Below are positions 25,105-37,900 of a stretch of 64,000 nt of DNA, one piece after another. Location: positions 901,781 to 965,780 of the forward strand of contig NW_019091361.1 in the NCBI RefSeq assembly GCF_001949145.1, in the 5' to 3' direction. This DNA comes from Acanthaster planci (lineage: Eukaryota > Echinodermata > Asteroidea > Valvatida > Acanthasteridae). The translations under genes were made by a program, and so were the position numbers. How positions within the stretch are numbered: the stretch's first letter is position 1; each line of letters starts with the position of its first letter. The notes below the pieces were generated by a model. The model was not told the origin of the DNA. It searched no databases and worked only from the letters and a program-made list of their open reading frames with translations.

Positions 25105-25471
25105 GCTGTGCTGTTTGCCAAATTGAACTGCCTTCAAATGTATCCAGCAGGTGTTCTTTTTTCTCATAAAAATGGCAAATGATGAGTGACAAACATAACA
25201 TCTGCTCTGCTTACACGTGGCGGACAACAACCTCCAATTTTTCCATTTTATTGCACAAAATACCGGAACATTGTCCACTCTACATGTATATGCACCTGCA
25301 TGACTGAAAAAGAACGTAAATATTACACTGTATATTTCAAATAACTTGTCTTTGTGCTGTACTTCTGCCAGACATTGTTTTGAAATGGACAGTTCCAGAA
25401 GCAGAGTTTTTTTTTTTTGGGGGGGGGCTAATTTTCTTTCAGGGTTGGTCCCCCAAAATGTGACCTTTTAT

Positions 25472-25522
25472 CCCTAACAGTCCTCAATCCTTCACCTGTT
25501 GGAGGACTGAGGACTGTTAGGG
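25472..25522. repeat. Short hairpin with 15-bp perfect arms
   Basis: CCCTAACAGTCCTCA (25472-25486) and its exact complement TGAGGACTGTTAGGG (25508-25522) flank a loop of 21 bases, part of which can also pair (TCC/GGA). It lies in intergenic DNA after a T/G homopolymer run. Confidence 0.8.
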
Positions 25523-25529
25523 TTATAGC

Positions 25530-28500
25530 CTGTCTACGTTTTCAGTTTGAGGCAACTTGTGGGCTTTCTCACACTTTGGAAAGGAAGGAAAATATAATGG
25601 CCCCCGTAAACAAAATACAAAATATCTGTCTGTCACTGTACCGTACATGTATTTCAAAAACATTTTAACCCCTTGGGGGGTGTCATGGCCCTCGTAGCCC
25701 CCTTATGATCTGCTAGTGTTTTAGAGAGCCTTGTATGGATACGGTATTTGCCTGTGCAACTCTTTGGTTGGAGACATCATTAAAATTTGTGTTCAAATTT
25801 GTCAAGTGCATTATTAATTAGTGTAACACACTGTATGTGTGTGCGTCTATTATTGGTGGTGTACATAATCACTGTCATGTGGAATTTTATTGACTTCGTA
25901 GTGTGTGTTTGTTAAGCTTTTTGTGGCGTGTGCAATGTTGACCATACTCGTACATTTGTTGCAATGAACTATCAGTTATGAGCAACCGCGGTTATTTCAG
26001 TGGAAGGAGCTACAGTAGTTGTTGAGTACATAAACAGATCAAATAGAAAGACATGGACTGTTAGATTTGTATATGTTGGGTGCGAGTGGTCGATCAGCAT
26101 GATCGCCTGATTGAAGCAATCTTCCATAACCTTGAAGTGGAAGGAAAGAAAAAACAATCATTAGAAGGTGAAATTTACCAGATCTTACAGCAAGGTTGAC
26201 TGAGATTTTTCAGAGAGATCAAGCTACCGGTATCCTGCCCCACTTATGCAAACGTTTATGAAAAGGTGATCTACAGGCAAGAGTATCATTTGATATCAAT
26301 GTGTACTATATTTTTGAATGATACAGGTAGTTTGATGGGAAATAATGGCCCTCTGAGGGTTCTTCCCTAATTTAAACACTTTATTTCAGTCATGTGAAAG
26401 TAGGTTGCAAACTGATGTCTTTTCCAGGAGAGGAAGTCAGAATTTCAGGTGTGAAAAGCTGTGTTCTTGCGTGGAAATTTATATTTAGTATACAACAATG
26501 CCAGATTGATCAAATCGTATTTTCTTATTGATTGGCTTTTACGTAGATATGATTGGAAGCCCAGGTTCTGTTCTCAAAATACCTGTATTACATGTACATG
26601 TAAGTAGTACTGTTGAACAGTTTCATAAGAAGGAAACAAGCTGAGTTGACTGCCTCACCCAAGAACCTATTTGACACAAATAACTTCAATAATACTTTTT
26701 ACATGTCACATATCTGGTATTTTAAAAAGTTGGAAATTTCTCAGTGATGGGCCATTGAAGGGCGGATCCATGGGGGCCAACGGGGGCCATGGCACCATCC
26801 CCAAAAAAGCAATGAGCATTTTTTTTAATCAGAGTGAAGATATTTATGAAGGTTATTTTGCGAGGACAGAACCATTTTGTTCAGGAAAATGTTTCTGAGC
26901 AGCCGCTCAACTGTGATTGGTATAATCAGGGATGCTGTTTACTTGTTTTGCCCCCTTCCCCCAAAAATAATAAATTGGGGCTGGATCCGGCCTTGGCAGT
27001 GGGAAGCACATTTCATTTACCTGGCAAATACTTGCCGCATTTGGTAAGCTTCCTGCCCTATCTTTTTGAAGTTCTTTTTTACAAAAAGAAACACTGACTT
27101 CTGACAATTTCATCAGAGTAAGTTTTACCTGCTTCCACGGGGGGATAAAAGTACATGTACTAATGTTTAAGAGGTTGATTGGATGAGTGGGTGGATGCCC
27201 GGATTTCTTCACAGTCAGCCAGAGGGAAGATATTTTAGAAGATTTTTGTAAATTCTAAAACAAAGAATCCTCATTTAGATTTAAACTGCATCATGGGGTG
27301 GAACCCAAAAGTTGTGGAAATAAAGACCTGATCTGATTAGCAAGTTCACATATACATGTTGGTGTCATAAGTTGAGTTTTGCTTTGGATGGTTCAGTTTG
27401 AAAGAAACATTATAATAAAGTGTTTAAACAGAAATGTAAACACCCTACATGTATGTAACAGATCACAGACATTTCGGGGACATTGTCATTCAAGGACAAA
27501 ATATTGACCACTGAAATCCAACAGTAAAATCCAAGTAAACCGGGTGGCAAATTCTAGCCACGTTCATGTATACATGTGCATGCATCAGGCAAGTATTCCC
27601 AACTATGCTGGTGGATAAACAATGCATAATGAATATCTTATTACACCCCCAATTCCTACAACTGGTCCACCCTACAGAATGGTAAAGTATCTAGTTCCCT
27701 ACTATCAAGTGAAGAAAATTTACATATATTGATGAATCTGTCTCGTAGATCTCTTGATTTCACTTCCATTGAAGCTTCCCCATGGAAGTGCAATCCACGT
27801 TATCAGTGGAGATGTAAATGTAAGGTACGTTTCCTGCCAAAGTTTAGCTTTCGTTTAATGTAATACTAATTTGTTAATTAATTTAGCTAACTTCAAGACA
27901 AAATTTTACCAACCTTTTCAGAGAAAACTAATGCCTTGGTCATGATAAAATTTGCCTAACTTTCCGTTGAGCCAGAAAGCAGGATATTAGTTATTGATCA
28001 TAATTTAGCGTGTTAGTTTCATAAAAACTAATCACAATGGGCATTTACAGAATCAACTAAAAAAATAAGGAATTTAAAAAAATGAATTGAGATGAAATAA
28101 TGTACAAAAATAGTGTTCAATTTTGTTCCAGTTTCGTAAATTTTTGTCTTTTTTTCATTTACATGAGATTGCGCTTGTCTTTTTGATGGGTGTTTGAATA
28201 TTTTCTGGGTTGTTTGTCTTTTGATGTCTGTCAACAAGGATGTTTGTTGGTCCATTTATATGTCCTTTTGCTGATCTTTTAGGTGCCTTTTTCAGGGTTT
28301 TTAAGTGTCTGAAATTTTTGTGCAATCAATTTTATTTGTTCAATGTGCATTAGGATATCCTCTTTATCCATGGGATCATGTGCTCAGTGTTGGCCTGTTC
28401 TTTATTTTCTTCAGTGTTGCTTTTAGGCAAACTCTGGAAAAGCTACACGTTCTCGACGATGTTTAGTTCACTGCTTAGCAATCCCGCAGGGCGTGCAGTT

Positions 28501-30190
28501 ATTCTATTGCTTGGGTTACTATTGTCTTATAAAATATCTGCTCATTTCTGAACATGTCAACATGTAAGTTAAGGTCATAAAACAATTTGGCTATTTTCCA
28601 TCATCAAGGAGAAGCCATCAAACGTTTTACCTAACTTGCCTTTGAGAAGAACAGTCGTGTAATAATCTCTTATGTTTTCACTGACAAGCCGATTGAGAGT
28701 CATGAAAGAATTTGCCCAGTTTCCCATTAAGGACGAGACAGTAACAAGTCCTGAAACTTTCCACTTTTCCTAACTTTCCGCCTTTAGTTCACCCAATGAA
28801 AAGTCATAGACAAACATTTGCTCGTGGTGGCTACACTGTTACGATTTCCGGAAAGTAGATCACTGTAGTATGAACGCAATAAGGGACATGGGAAGTTCAG
28901 AGTGTGAATCAATGTCGTCTGGCCCTCTTTTGGGAGGTTTTCTTCATTTAAAATTTAAATTTGTGCTGTAGTTTTGTGGAAGAAGATGTTTAATTCCTTC
29001 TTTTAATGAATTTGACTAACACCACGTGAAGAAACACGACAGTCAAAATCACTGAAATAGAATTTTTATTTGTTAAATAGAAACGGGGTTTTGAATTTTA
29101 ATTCCATTTTGCTCAAAAACGAATGCTGCTGTTACAAATTCATTTACACATTTTCCGAAGTTGGCCGGGAAAACCTATATTAATTAATGTGTGCATTAGA
29201 TTTCTACGTGCGAGCCTATTGATATTTTCACAAAGAGCTACGCGTACATATGTAAAAAAGAATGGTTTTCGGGATAATCTTCATAGAAATTTCTCCTTTT
29301 TCAAAACTGTAATGCATTCCAATATGGAACAAATTTCTACAGTAACAAAACCTTAAATGATTCTTTGATAGGTAACCTTTTGCGTGAATCAAGTACTGTA
29401 ATTAAAATTGATATGCGCGCCGTCCCTGAAGTAAAAAATCTCTGTTTTCCAACATTCCGGCCTACCTGGGGAGCAGCAGGTTTTCGCTCGCGCATGCGCA
29501 GCTGTGAATATAACAAAGAAAACAAAACTCTGTGGACCTACTTTTCGGTCTTTCCAGTTAATACGTTTGAATGTGTACCAGAGGCAGTCGGATTTGCGTC
29601 TCTTCGTGAAAACGCAAAATGCAGGTATCGATATATTGCTCCTGACAATTTTATTGTAATTTGGACATTACTGATGTTTTGCTTGAGGAAGCGTGTCAAA
29701 ATGCTCAAGTACGATGTCTTGAAACAAAATACTAAAAAAATCAAAACTGAGACGAATGACATTTTTTTAAATTTGCGTCTCTTTGTGAAAACAGTAACGT
29801 TTTGTGATCCCGTGGGTTATTTAAATGAGAGATCGATAAAATTAGGACCTTCTATTGGACACGTGGCTCCATCTTGGGGTGTTTAGTTCACAAAAAAACT
29901 TCAACTTGTGCACCTATTTGCATAAAGGTGGGCGGGAACCTACACTGTAATCTGAGTTTGACTACTATGGAGGGTTATATTGGGAAGAGGATAAAAAATT
30001 GAGATGGCTAACACTCTTGTGAAAGAACTTTGTCTAAGCGGTCATCATCTAGAATTTTCGGTGAAAAAACGCAATTTAGGCAACCCTATTCCTGAGGGTC
30101 ACCCCTGGATGTTGCTATTATCTCCAACTTCGTTTCCGTACATGGCCAGGCGTTCATTGTGTGTGTGCTGCGTTGGAGAAGACTGAATGA
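25530..30190. other. Intergenic, no supportable gene
   Basis: About 4.7 kb of AT-rich DNA. The longest open frame (173 codons, 29365-29886) has no recognisable domain. A 76-base exon-like stretch at about 27749-27824 is noted among the rejected items. No RNA gene was seen. Confidence 0.5.
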
Positions 30191-30192
30191 GG

Positions 30193-30470
30193 GAGGGCGG
30201 TATGCCAACTTAACGGCGTCTCCTCTGCACCGTGTGGTCTTTCTTTCAGTCGCAGCTTCAATCCGATTAGCCTAGCTGTGGCACAGGGGAGGGATTATAT
30301 CTACGTTGCAGATGTCATATTTGAAAAATAGGGGAATTTCAGACTTTTTATAATTCACTAAATACCTTGCAATGTAGAAAGCTAACAATGTACCCTTGAG
30401 TTCGCCTGTCGCCCTGTTTGGGCGCTGCTGGGAGACGAGCGAAACCCTTAAGTTAGCATACCGCCCTCAC
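30193..30470. mobile_element. Inverted-repeat element (MITE family F)
   Basis: GAGGGCGGTATGCCAACTTAA on the left (from about 30193) and TTAAGTTAGCATACCGCCCTC on the right (to about 30470) are imperfect complements of about 20 bp. Weaker pairing continues inward (GTCTCCTCTGC with GCTGGGAGAC). The interior of about 240 bp is non-coding. Target duplication is unclear. Confidence 0.65.
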
Positions 30471-30818
30471 TTCAACCTTCGCGACGCACGGGTACGTGCG
30501 TACATGTGCTGTATATGGACAGTGCGTGCCACACCGTTCTGTTGGCAAGCCCGCACTTTAGGTTCAGCCTGTGACCCTTCGAAATAAAAAACTGGAGTTG
30601 GACGCCACAAGATAACCTGTTGGATCATAAAACCTGAAAATAGAAACCAAATATCAGCTCGGACTCTTCCGAACCGAACCTGCAGCTGTTTAGTCATGGT
30701 TTAGTGGTCGGTTCAAGTTCAGATGTTCAGAATCTGGGCACCGTGGCCGCGGGCGCACACGGATTATGCGAAGAAAGAAAATAGATGTAAACGTGGGCAT
30801 TGTCTATTTGGGGACCCC

Positions 30819-30880
30819 GGTTTGGTTTGTTTGTTTGTTTTTTTTTTTGGTTTTGTTTTGTTTGTTTTGTGTTTTAATTT
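30819..30880. repeat. GTTT-rich low-complexity tract
   Basis: Run of GTTTGTTTGTTTT, poly-T and GTTTTGTTTTG words; simple-sequence DNA in the intergenic region. Confidence 0.8.
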
Positions 30881-32004
30881 TATTCAAGTGAAACTGGACA
30901 GCCTGGCCCAAAATTTAGGCAACACTTTTTTTATTGCGCTGATCCCATTTGAAATTTTGAATTGTAAATGGTAAGAAAAATTAATGTGACTCTCTTACTG
31001 ATAAACCAATTTCAAATTAGAATCCACCTTGTGTCATGTGTTAAAACACAGTTCCCCCTCATAATTTCCCCGAACTCAAAACCCCGCGCTCTTTTCACAT
31101 TAACCCTCAGCCTATACTGTATAGTCACCTACCGAGGTGAATCCAAAAGTTAAAATGTTGGTCTCCCTTCTTTTGTAGGGGCGGGGTCGCCAAATAAACA
31201 GTCCCATATTATATTGAACATATAATTCCGGGTTTCACACCCGGGTTTTGTTCTCGTTTTAGCAATGTTTTATTCCTCCATGGTTCCGTCAACCAGAGAC
31301 CTGACGGAGGTTAATAATTCTTCTCTCCTTCCACGTCAATTTCACGCACGGTCCGCTCACGCACGGTACGTGTATTTGCACATCGGTCACCTCAATATGG
31401 GTCGGCAAATGAGGGCAGCAGATACGATTTACTGTGATTCGAGTACGAGTAGTCTGGATACAATATGTAGCCTACCTACATCGCATTATGCATGCAGCAT
31501 GCATAGCATAGCAAACACCGTCGGACATATAGTGCATGTACATATAGCTGCCGTGCCCACACCTACCGCCACAAAAATGTGAAACGAATTCTTCAGTCCC
31601 TGATCATTTGATTTCTCCTGTCTCATTGCACGCAGATCAGACTTGATTAACGTGGCTGAAACGAAGGAAATATTCAGTAGGTACTGTAGAATGCTTGATT
31701 TTTTTCAAATTGTTCGTTGAAGCCGTTCTGTTCCTGGTAATGTGTTCTCAGTCATGTCAGTGAGTACCACTGCGAGTGTAGACTGTAGTGTAGGCCCAGT
31801 ATTGATGCATGCATACATCGCCCAGTTTCCGGACGTTGTGTTACTTAGCATTTCGCCTATTGTGGTTCCTGTGTTGACTAGTCAGTTGAAAGAATGTTGC
31901 ATCCTACCTCCACTTTGCTTATCATGTATCATCTCGATGAAGGTCAGTTGTAGCAGAAATTGCTCAAAAATTATGAATCTGGGACTTAGAAATATTTTTA
32001 ATTT
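30881..32004. other. Intergenic, no gene seen
   Basis: Open frames of up to about 115 codons are present, but none shows a recognisable motif or sensible splice sites. A few ATGCATGCAT-type palindromes occur at 31480-31510 and 31805. Confidence 0.5.
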
Positions 32005-33085
32005 TTGGCCTAGCCTAGGGGTAGCACCTAGGCCCTATCCCAATGAATGTCGGTCACTTCGGCACCTTGCCAACTCGACACCTCGCTAACTCGCCAACTC
32101 GCCACCTACAATTTTGCCTCCGGTCTACGTTGTCCAACTCGGCACCTGACCGACTTGGTGCTCGAACCGAACCAATTGGTTCTACATGTTAATTCCGTAC
32201 ATGTGCTTAGTTAATTTTGGTTAACTAGGAGATTGAGTAATCTGCATGGATTATGGTAACCCAACTAGTTCAACAAAGAAATTCATAAAGAAATGAGTTT
32301 CTTAAGTTAATCGGAAGATTGAAGTAAACCCGTTTTTGAAATTAAAGTCTGATTATAATTTTAAAAAGAGAAAAATAACCCTTGCTTTGTCTTGCCAATT
32401 CTGTGAAAGCTTGTTATCGAAGTTACCCCTGTGTCCCCGGCCCCCCTGGCAGATGCAGATCCGACCTAACCCAAAAGCCGAGTGGTTACTAGGCCTGACT
32501 AAATACTCCTATTACTCTGCAAATACACGGCCCAGCCCGCTGTGCATGCAACGCTAGCGACTGGTCACAGCTTACGAGCAGGCGGGGTGATCCATGCCAG
32601 CTGAGCCCCACCGGTCATACATGTACTAACTGGGAGAGCTAAGACAGTGGTGGACTAGGCACCCACTCCAAAAAAAGGATTTATTTGAGAAAAGAGCTAT
32701 TTTAGAAACTTCTCTTGTCAAAAGAGGTGTAGATTCCGTTAGTATGAAAATAAAATCTCCAAACAATGGGTTGGTTGGTTAGTGCAATGTTCCTGTACCT
32801 CATTCTCTCAGTCTTATTCTATCTACCGCGTACGTTCTGTCCATGTAGGTGCTGAGTTTGAGAGGTGCTGTGTTGGCAAGGTACCGAGTTGGTTTTTGTA
32901 CAGGTGCCAAGTTGGTGGGTGCCGAGCTGGCAAGGTGCCGAGTTGGTGGGTGCCGAGTTGACGAGATGCTGAGTTCGCAGGTGCCAAGTTGGCAAGGTGC
33001 TGAAGTGACTGGTTACCATTCCAACATTGCAACAATGACAAATAATTGCACGTGCAGTGTTGGGATAGGGCCTAGGCCATTTATC
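32005..33085. mobile_element. Foldback element with inverted minisatellite arms
   Basis: Left arm: TAGGCCCTATCCCAA (about 32030-32044), followed at 32049-32160 by diverged repeats of a roughly 16-base unit like GGCACCTTGCCAACTC. Right arm: the same unit in the opposite orientation (GGTGCCGAGTTGGCAA-like, about 32855-33007), then TTGGGATAGGGCCTAGGCC (about 33060-33078). Outer single-copy motifs and inner arrays both match as inverted complements around a spacer of about 700 bp. This is the organisation of Foldback-type elements. No transposase frame was recognised in the spacer. Confidence 0.7.
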
Positions 33086-33796
33086 CAGGAGTTGCCACAA
33101 TTTGTGCACTTTGCACAAAATTTGTTCTTACACTAAATTTGAAAAGAGTTCCATTTATGGACAACACTTGATAGGCTACCCTCTGCGCAAACCGACACGT
33201 ACTTGTTTGAGACTTGTTGGACAAAGTCTTTTCTAATGCTTTGGAATTTCCACAGCTAAATGTTTACTTTTTAGGACATGTTATCACTTTCTGATGGCCG
33301 TTGTAACATTTCAAGGGAAAAGTAATGATGTCTGTGTATGGAACTCTTTTGCTAAATTTTTTTGTGGCTTCCCTTTCACAAGTTGAGAGTTTGACTAAAA
33401 CCCTAAATGGAATAATATTTTGAAGAAGACATCACCGAAGCGGAAAGAACACCACTGTTCGCGAGCGAGTCAGTTCGGCCATAGTAAAACTTATTATGTC
33501 ACCATAATCCATGCATGTACGTACTTCTGAAAAATCTGCCAGTTGGTGTCTCGTGGATTAGGAACAATTTTTGTTTTTATTAGATGAACACGTACTTTGG
33601 TTTGTTGATGCAATATAAAAAAAATGAATATGTGTATTCGCCATATCTTGACTTCCTTCCACTTTCTTTTTCACGTTCTAGATTTTTTAATTCGTCAATA
33701 TAATTTCAAGTTTCAATTACAGGCATAAATTTTGATATTCTTTCAATTAAATCATACTTGGTCTAAATTTGAGTAATTGATCTTGGTACTATTAAT

Positions 33797-33922
33797 ACGG
33801 GCGATTCACAATAGTGCGCCACCAAGAGTTTGCAACGCGTTGGCCAATCATAACGCGCGAAATTTGTCAACCCTTTCCAAACGCGCACTGGGTCGACAAA
33901 TTTCGTGCATTGTGATTTGCCA
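33797..33922 (+). mobile_element. MITE family B, copy truncated at the right end
   Basis: Starts ACGGGCGATTCACAATAGTG and continues with GCAACGCGTTGG, ACGCGCGAAATTTGT and CCCTTTCCAAA, matching the element at 55286-55461 in the same orientation. It stops around GCATTGTGATTTGCC, so the right terminal repeat is missing. Confidence 0.8.
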
Positions 33923-33924
33923 AA

Positions 33925-34933
33925 AGACTTTACAATCATGATTTTTCCTGTGCGTACGAGATTGCTGTATCTAAGCCAGCCTCCTTTCCTGCTGTTTTTA
34001 TAGCAAAAATGATTCAGTGGGATTTTCTGAAGAGAAAAATGGCCTTTGTGAGCATGTGTGCATAAAAAGTGAATTTATCAGTAAAAAGGTCTATGACGCA
34101 CACTGATCTGTGGCTCTGGGGGATTCTTTAAGGGGGAAAATGTTCGTGTGTTTGCTGTGTTTCCTCAAATCTGCACAGTCGTTCGAGTTTGCTGTACAGC
34201 CTGCCAAAAACTTTACCTTCAGAAGATTACATTTACTTTCTAATGCAGTTGTGGAAAATATTCAAAATCTGTCACCAACCAACAGTCTCGACTATAGTTG
34301 GGATGGTCTTCACTGTGGTGCTGCAGCTGAGCCGGCCCAACGATGTACATACACATGAACGGAGTGTGGCAACTACATGTACATTATGTACATGTGTGCC
34401 AATTTGTGTCATATGTTTACATGTACCGGTAATACACAAGTCTCATCACCCCCATCCCTGTGTTGTCGTACATTTGTACTATCACATTTTTTGATAGACC
34501 AGTTGTGTCATTTTAGGTATTTTTGTTTGATACGTAGATGAATATTCGTGGTATTAGGGGAAATGACACTGTTTCTAACTGAAACAAAAGCCGGTATTGC
34601 ATCCTTATTTGGAACCCAACTGACGCATGCGTTTCCTTTGATCAACAACATTACGTTAATTTGTCGGTTCCCTAATGTTTTTTTGATAGTTTCAATTAAG
34701 AACTGTTTCCTTTTAAAGTTTGTTAAATTGTGTTATATTACATGTAGTTGATTTATTTTAAGGAACAACGCTCAGTATTTTTGACCTTTTGACTTCCTGC
34801 AGGAATTGATGTCATCTTGTCACCAGAGGTGAAGTGCTGAACCCTAACTCCGGCAGCACCGCCAGCATTCCTTGCCGAGCTTCTGGCTCTGGGGCATTCT
34901 CTCCCCTTTCTTCTGCGACGGTAGCCCCTAAAA
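33925..34933. other. Intergenic and RASA1 5' flank
   Basis: AT-rich DNA with an ACATGTAC cluster near 34370-34425. From about 34830 it becomes richer in G+C (CCGGCAGCACCGCCAGC), which probably belongs to the RASA1 promoter and 5' UTR. A CTGCAG at about 34797-34802 could be an acceptor for an untranslated first exon. Confidence 0.45.
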
Positions 34934-37900
34934 ATGGCTGCCTCATCAGGCTCAGTCACGGCAGATGGTCGCATGCGGCTCTTGGGGACGTCAACGACAA
35001 ACCAGAGTGTGGAGGATATGCACAACTTGAATATCCACGATGAGTTTGACCCGTTTGACGCCTATGCTGAGACCGAGAAGAACGAACCCACGATGGTAGA
35101 TGGGACCTTGGCTGCACCGCCACAAAATGAGTATGTGCTTTCACCATTATACTGTTGGTCCTTTGGGGATAAATTTCTGCTGAAGGGAGGAGTGTCTCTT
35201 TCAGTAAATGTCATTTGTGTATGAGTTCAGCTTTTAAGCTAATTTCAGCTGTTTTTGTTCAGGTGTTTACACTGAATTTCAGCTTTTGTGTACAACTGCT
35301 CTGTACAAAATCACGGGAAGTTTCTAAATTTCAGATATTTGCTAGCTCTTTCGGCTTTCTTGTAAACACTCACACCCCTGAAATCTGGGCATTTGGAATG
35401 AGTTCTGTTATTGTGGATAGTCTGAAAAAGTTCCCCAGTTTTGTGACTGTCTTGTCAATTTCAATCTCTACATGCTAACAAAGGGATTAGATAAAGTAAT
35501 TTAATCAAAGTCAAAGATCTGCGTTGGCACAATAACCAGATTATGTCGTGGGTACCCACTATTGGTTGGTCTCCATCTTTGCTGGCTACACCAAAGCAAT
35601 TTGCTGATATAAAAATGTAAAACAAGCAACAAGCAAAGAACTTTGCAAGTGATTTAAATCCAGACATTCCGGGGATTAGCGACTCTCTGAGTAACTTCCA
35701 ATAGTTTGTTTTACAAAGCCCTTGGCTTGAAAAAGCCCTGTTCCCATTGGACTTTTATTGGTTAACTTACAACAACTTTCCTGTGGAATTACAAAATTAA
35801 ATCCAATGGGAACACATGGTAAATTAACGTCGCCGTCAACTTATGTGTACAGTGACTGTGATGTAAAACTAACAAGCCGAAAAGGATTGAGGAAGATTTC
35901 TGCGTAGCCCCAGTAAGTTAGCAGGGGTGCAAAAAAGTCCTCGTACATGTACAATGTAGATTGACCGTGACCATGCTAAACCTACGAACCAGACTACTGC
36001 TACATAGAGATCGATAGCGGGCACGCAAAAATGGTTGTATGGTTCCCAGTCTTTGTGCGTACAGCACAGGAGCATACATGTACCAAGCACACACAGTAAA
36101 GTGTGTCCGGATAAAGCTACATTGTACATGTATGTACACACATTGTGTGTGGGTACATCTTACATGTATTTGTGGCAGATTTGGCCAAATTTGTCTGATT
36201 TGTCATTTTGTGGTTAGATTTTGCCAATTTCATCATGATTTGTACAGCACGGGCAGTGTACATGTATCTTGTAATCAGCCGGTCTTTTATTATTATTAAC
36301 ACAACAAATAAACGTCACGTTAGGGTAAAAAAAGTCCACATGGGTATTGCGGTAAATTGACGCGAAAGAATGTTGCAGTAAGTTTCCGTGTGGCCGTGGA
36401 AGAAAAAGCCCAACGGAAATACATATATGGCTTAAGTAGCACACCCTTCTTGTCCGGTCACTTCCAAGGTGTTAGACAACGTTATGCAATAAAAACTTCT
36501 TCATATACTATAATGTGTCGCACTTGCACTGCAAGAAAACTTTCAGCAGTAAAAGTTGTGCGTGCCAAATGAATGCTACTAGTACCAGCCTACCCTGGCA
36601 AATGGAAGAAAAACCTTGTCTCTTTTTAAACTTAAAATTAAAAGTACATGATGAGTGACACTGAAATAGAAGGAATTGCTAGCAAAATAAAGCCCTACAT
36701 ACAGTGTACTGGTTGCAATCAGGAAAGACCAGCATACATATGTACTTGTAGCATGATCCAATTAGTGTTTATTTGAAATAGGTAATTACTCTCTTAAATA
36801 GCATTAGAAGTTCATTTGCCTGCATTGTCAATAAACACAGTGTCAGCTTTCCAGACAGGGCTTGTTAAGTGTAAAATACAGGTGCGTTCATGTTGTCTAC
36901 GTTGTAGATGGTTCATGTGCTGTCCATGTACATACTTGTATGCAACAGTGTATGGTGTACATGTACGTACATGCATGCAAAGACTATCACAGTACATACA
37001 TGTACATGTACATTAACCCTAACCTTCCCTAACCACACAGAATTGAACACCGGTAAAGTGTGTGAATTTGTGGCACTGGGTACTGTACCCCTAAACTGCT
37101 TGTGCTTTAACATGGGTTCGGGCATACCCAAAATAAACAGAGTCCAACAGATTTTGTGCAAAGTTTACCATGTGGTGTTTGAATTTGTGTGAATGGGTAT
37201 GGTTCCTAGTAAATCACTCTGGGTAGTTAGGGTTAAACATTCTGTGCCCATAGTCACCATGCAGGGCGGGAACTTCTTTCTTGAAAGGACAAGGCAGTTT
37301 CTCATAATTTTGCAAAGGGTACTTGTATTAGAAGATCAACTTGTCGATGGGGACATTTCAGTGGGTATGGAAGCAAAGACCAGGGGCATCAAGGCAATTG
37401 CCTCTGATGTCTCCGTAGAGTTCCTGCCTTGCAGTAGTGGGTACTTGTACAGTATTTTAAGAAAATGTACTGGAACTTATACCCAGACAAGTGCACTTGT
37501 AGCAAGGTAGTACGTACATGTACACTGTACGGGTATATTGGTACCGGACACATACATGTACATGTACTTCCAAGACGGTCAACAAAATTTTATGGTTGTC
37601 TTTTTTATTTCTGTTTCAATTAATTAATTGAGTTGTGCAACTGTAAATAGTGGGGAAGGGTGCCTTCGTTTTTGTTTTAAAATCGAATAGATTTCTTGTT
37701 CAATTTTATTATTCAAGACCTGTCAATCAAGTCATCATTAATGTTAATATGAATTAGCTGTAACACATGCACAGTAGCTTTTGATATGTCCATGCTGAAT
37801 GAAGCCCAAAAATAATATACAGTGGTTAGTGATTTGAACCCACAAACAATTGGTCCCTAAAAGAAAAAAATCATCTAGTCCTTTATTTTGGAAACTGTTG

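Noticed and set aside
27749-27824. 76-base exon-like stretch with AG before it and GTACGT after it, one open frame rich in Cys and Trp (PWKCNPRYQWRCKCK)
   Set aside because: No partner exon was found in the surrounding DNA and the upstream pyrimidine tract is weak. Without transcript evidence it is not supportable.
29365-29886. 173-codon open frame on the plus strand, the longest in the intergenic region
   Set aside because: No recognisable domain or motif, AT-rich, irregular residue use, overlapping frames on the other strand, and no splice or promoter context. It may be chance.
32819-33118. 99-codon minus-strand frame rich in repeated NSAPTNSAP-like residues
   Set aside because: It is a translation of the 16-base minisatellite of the foldback element, not a gene.
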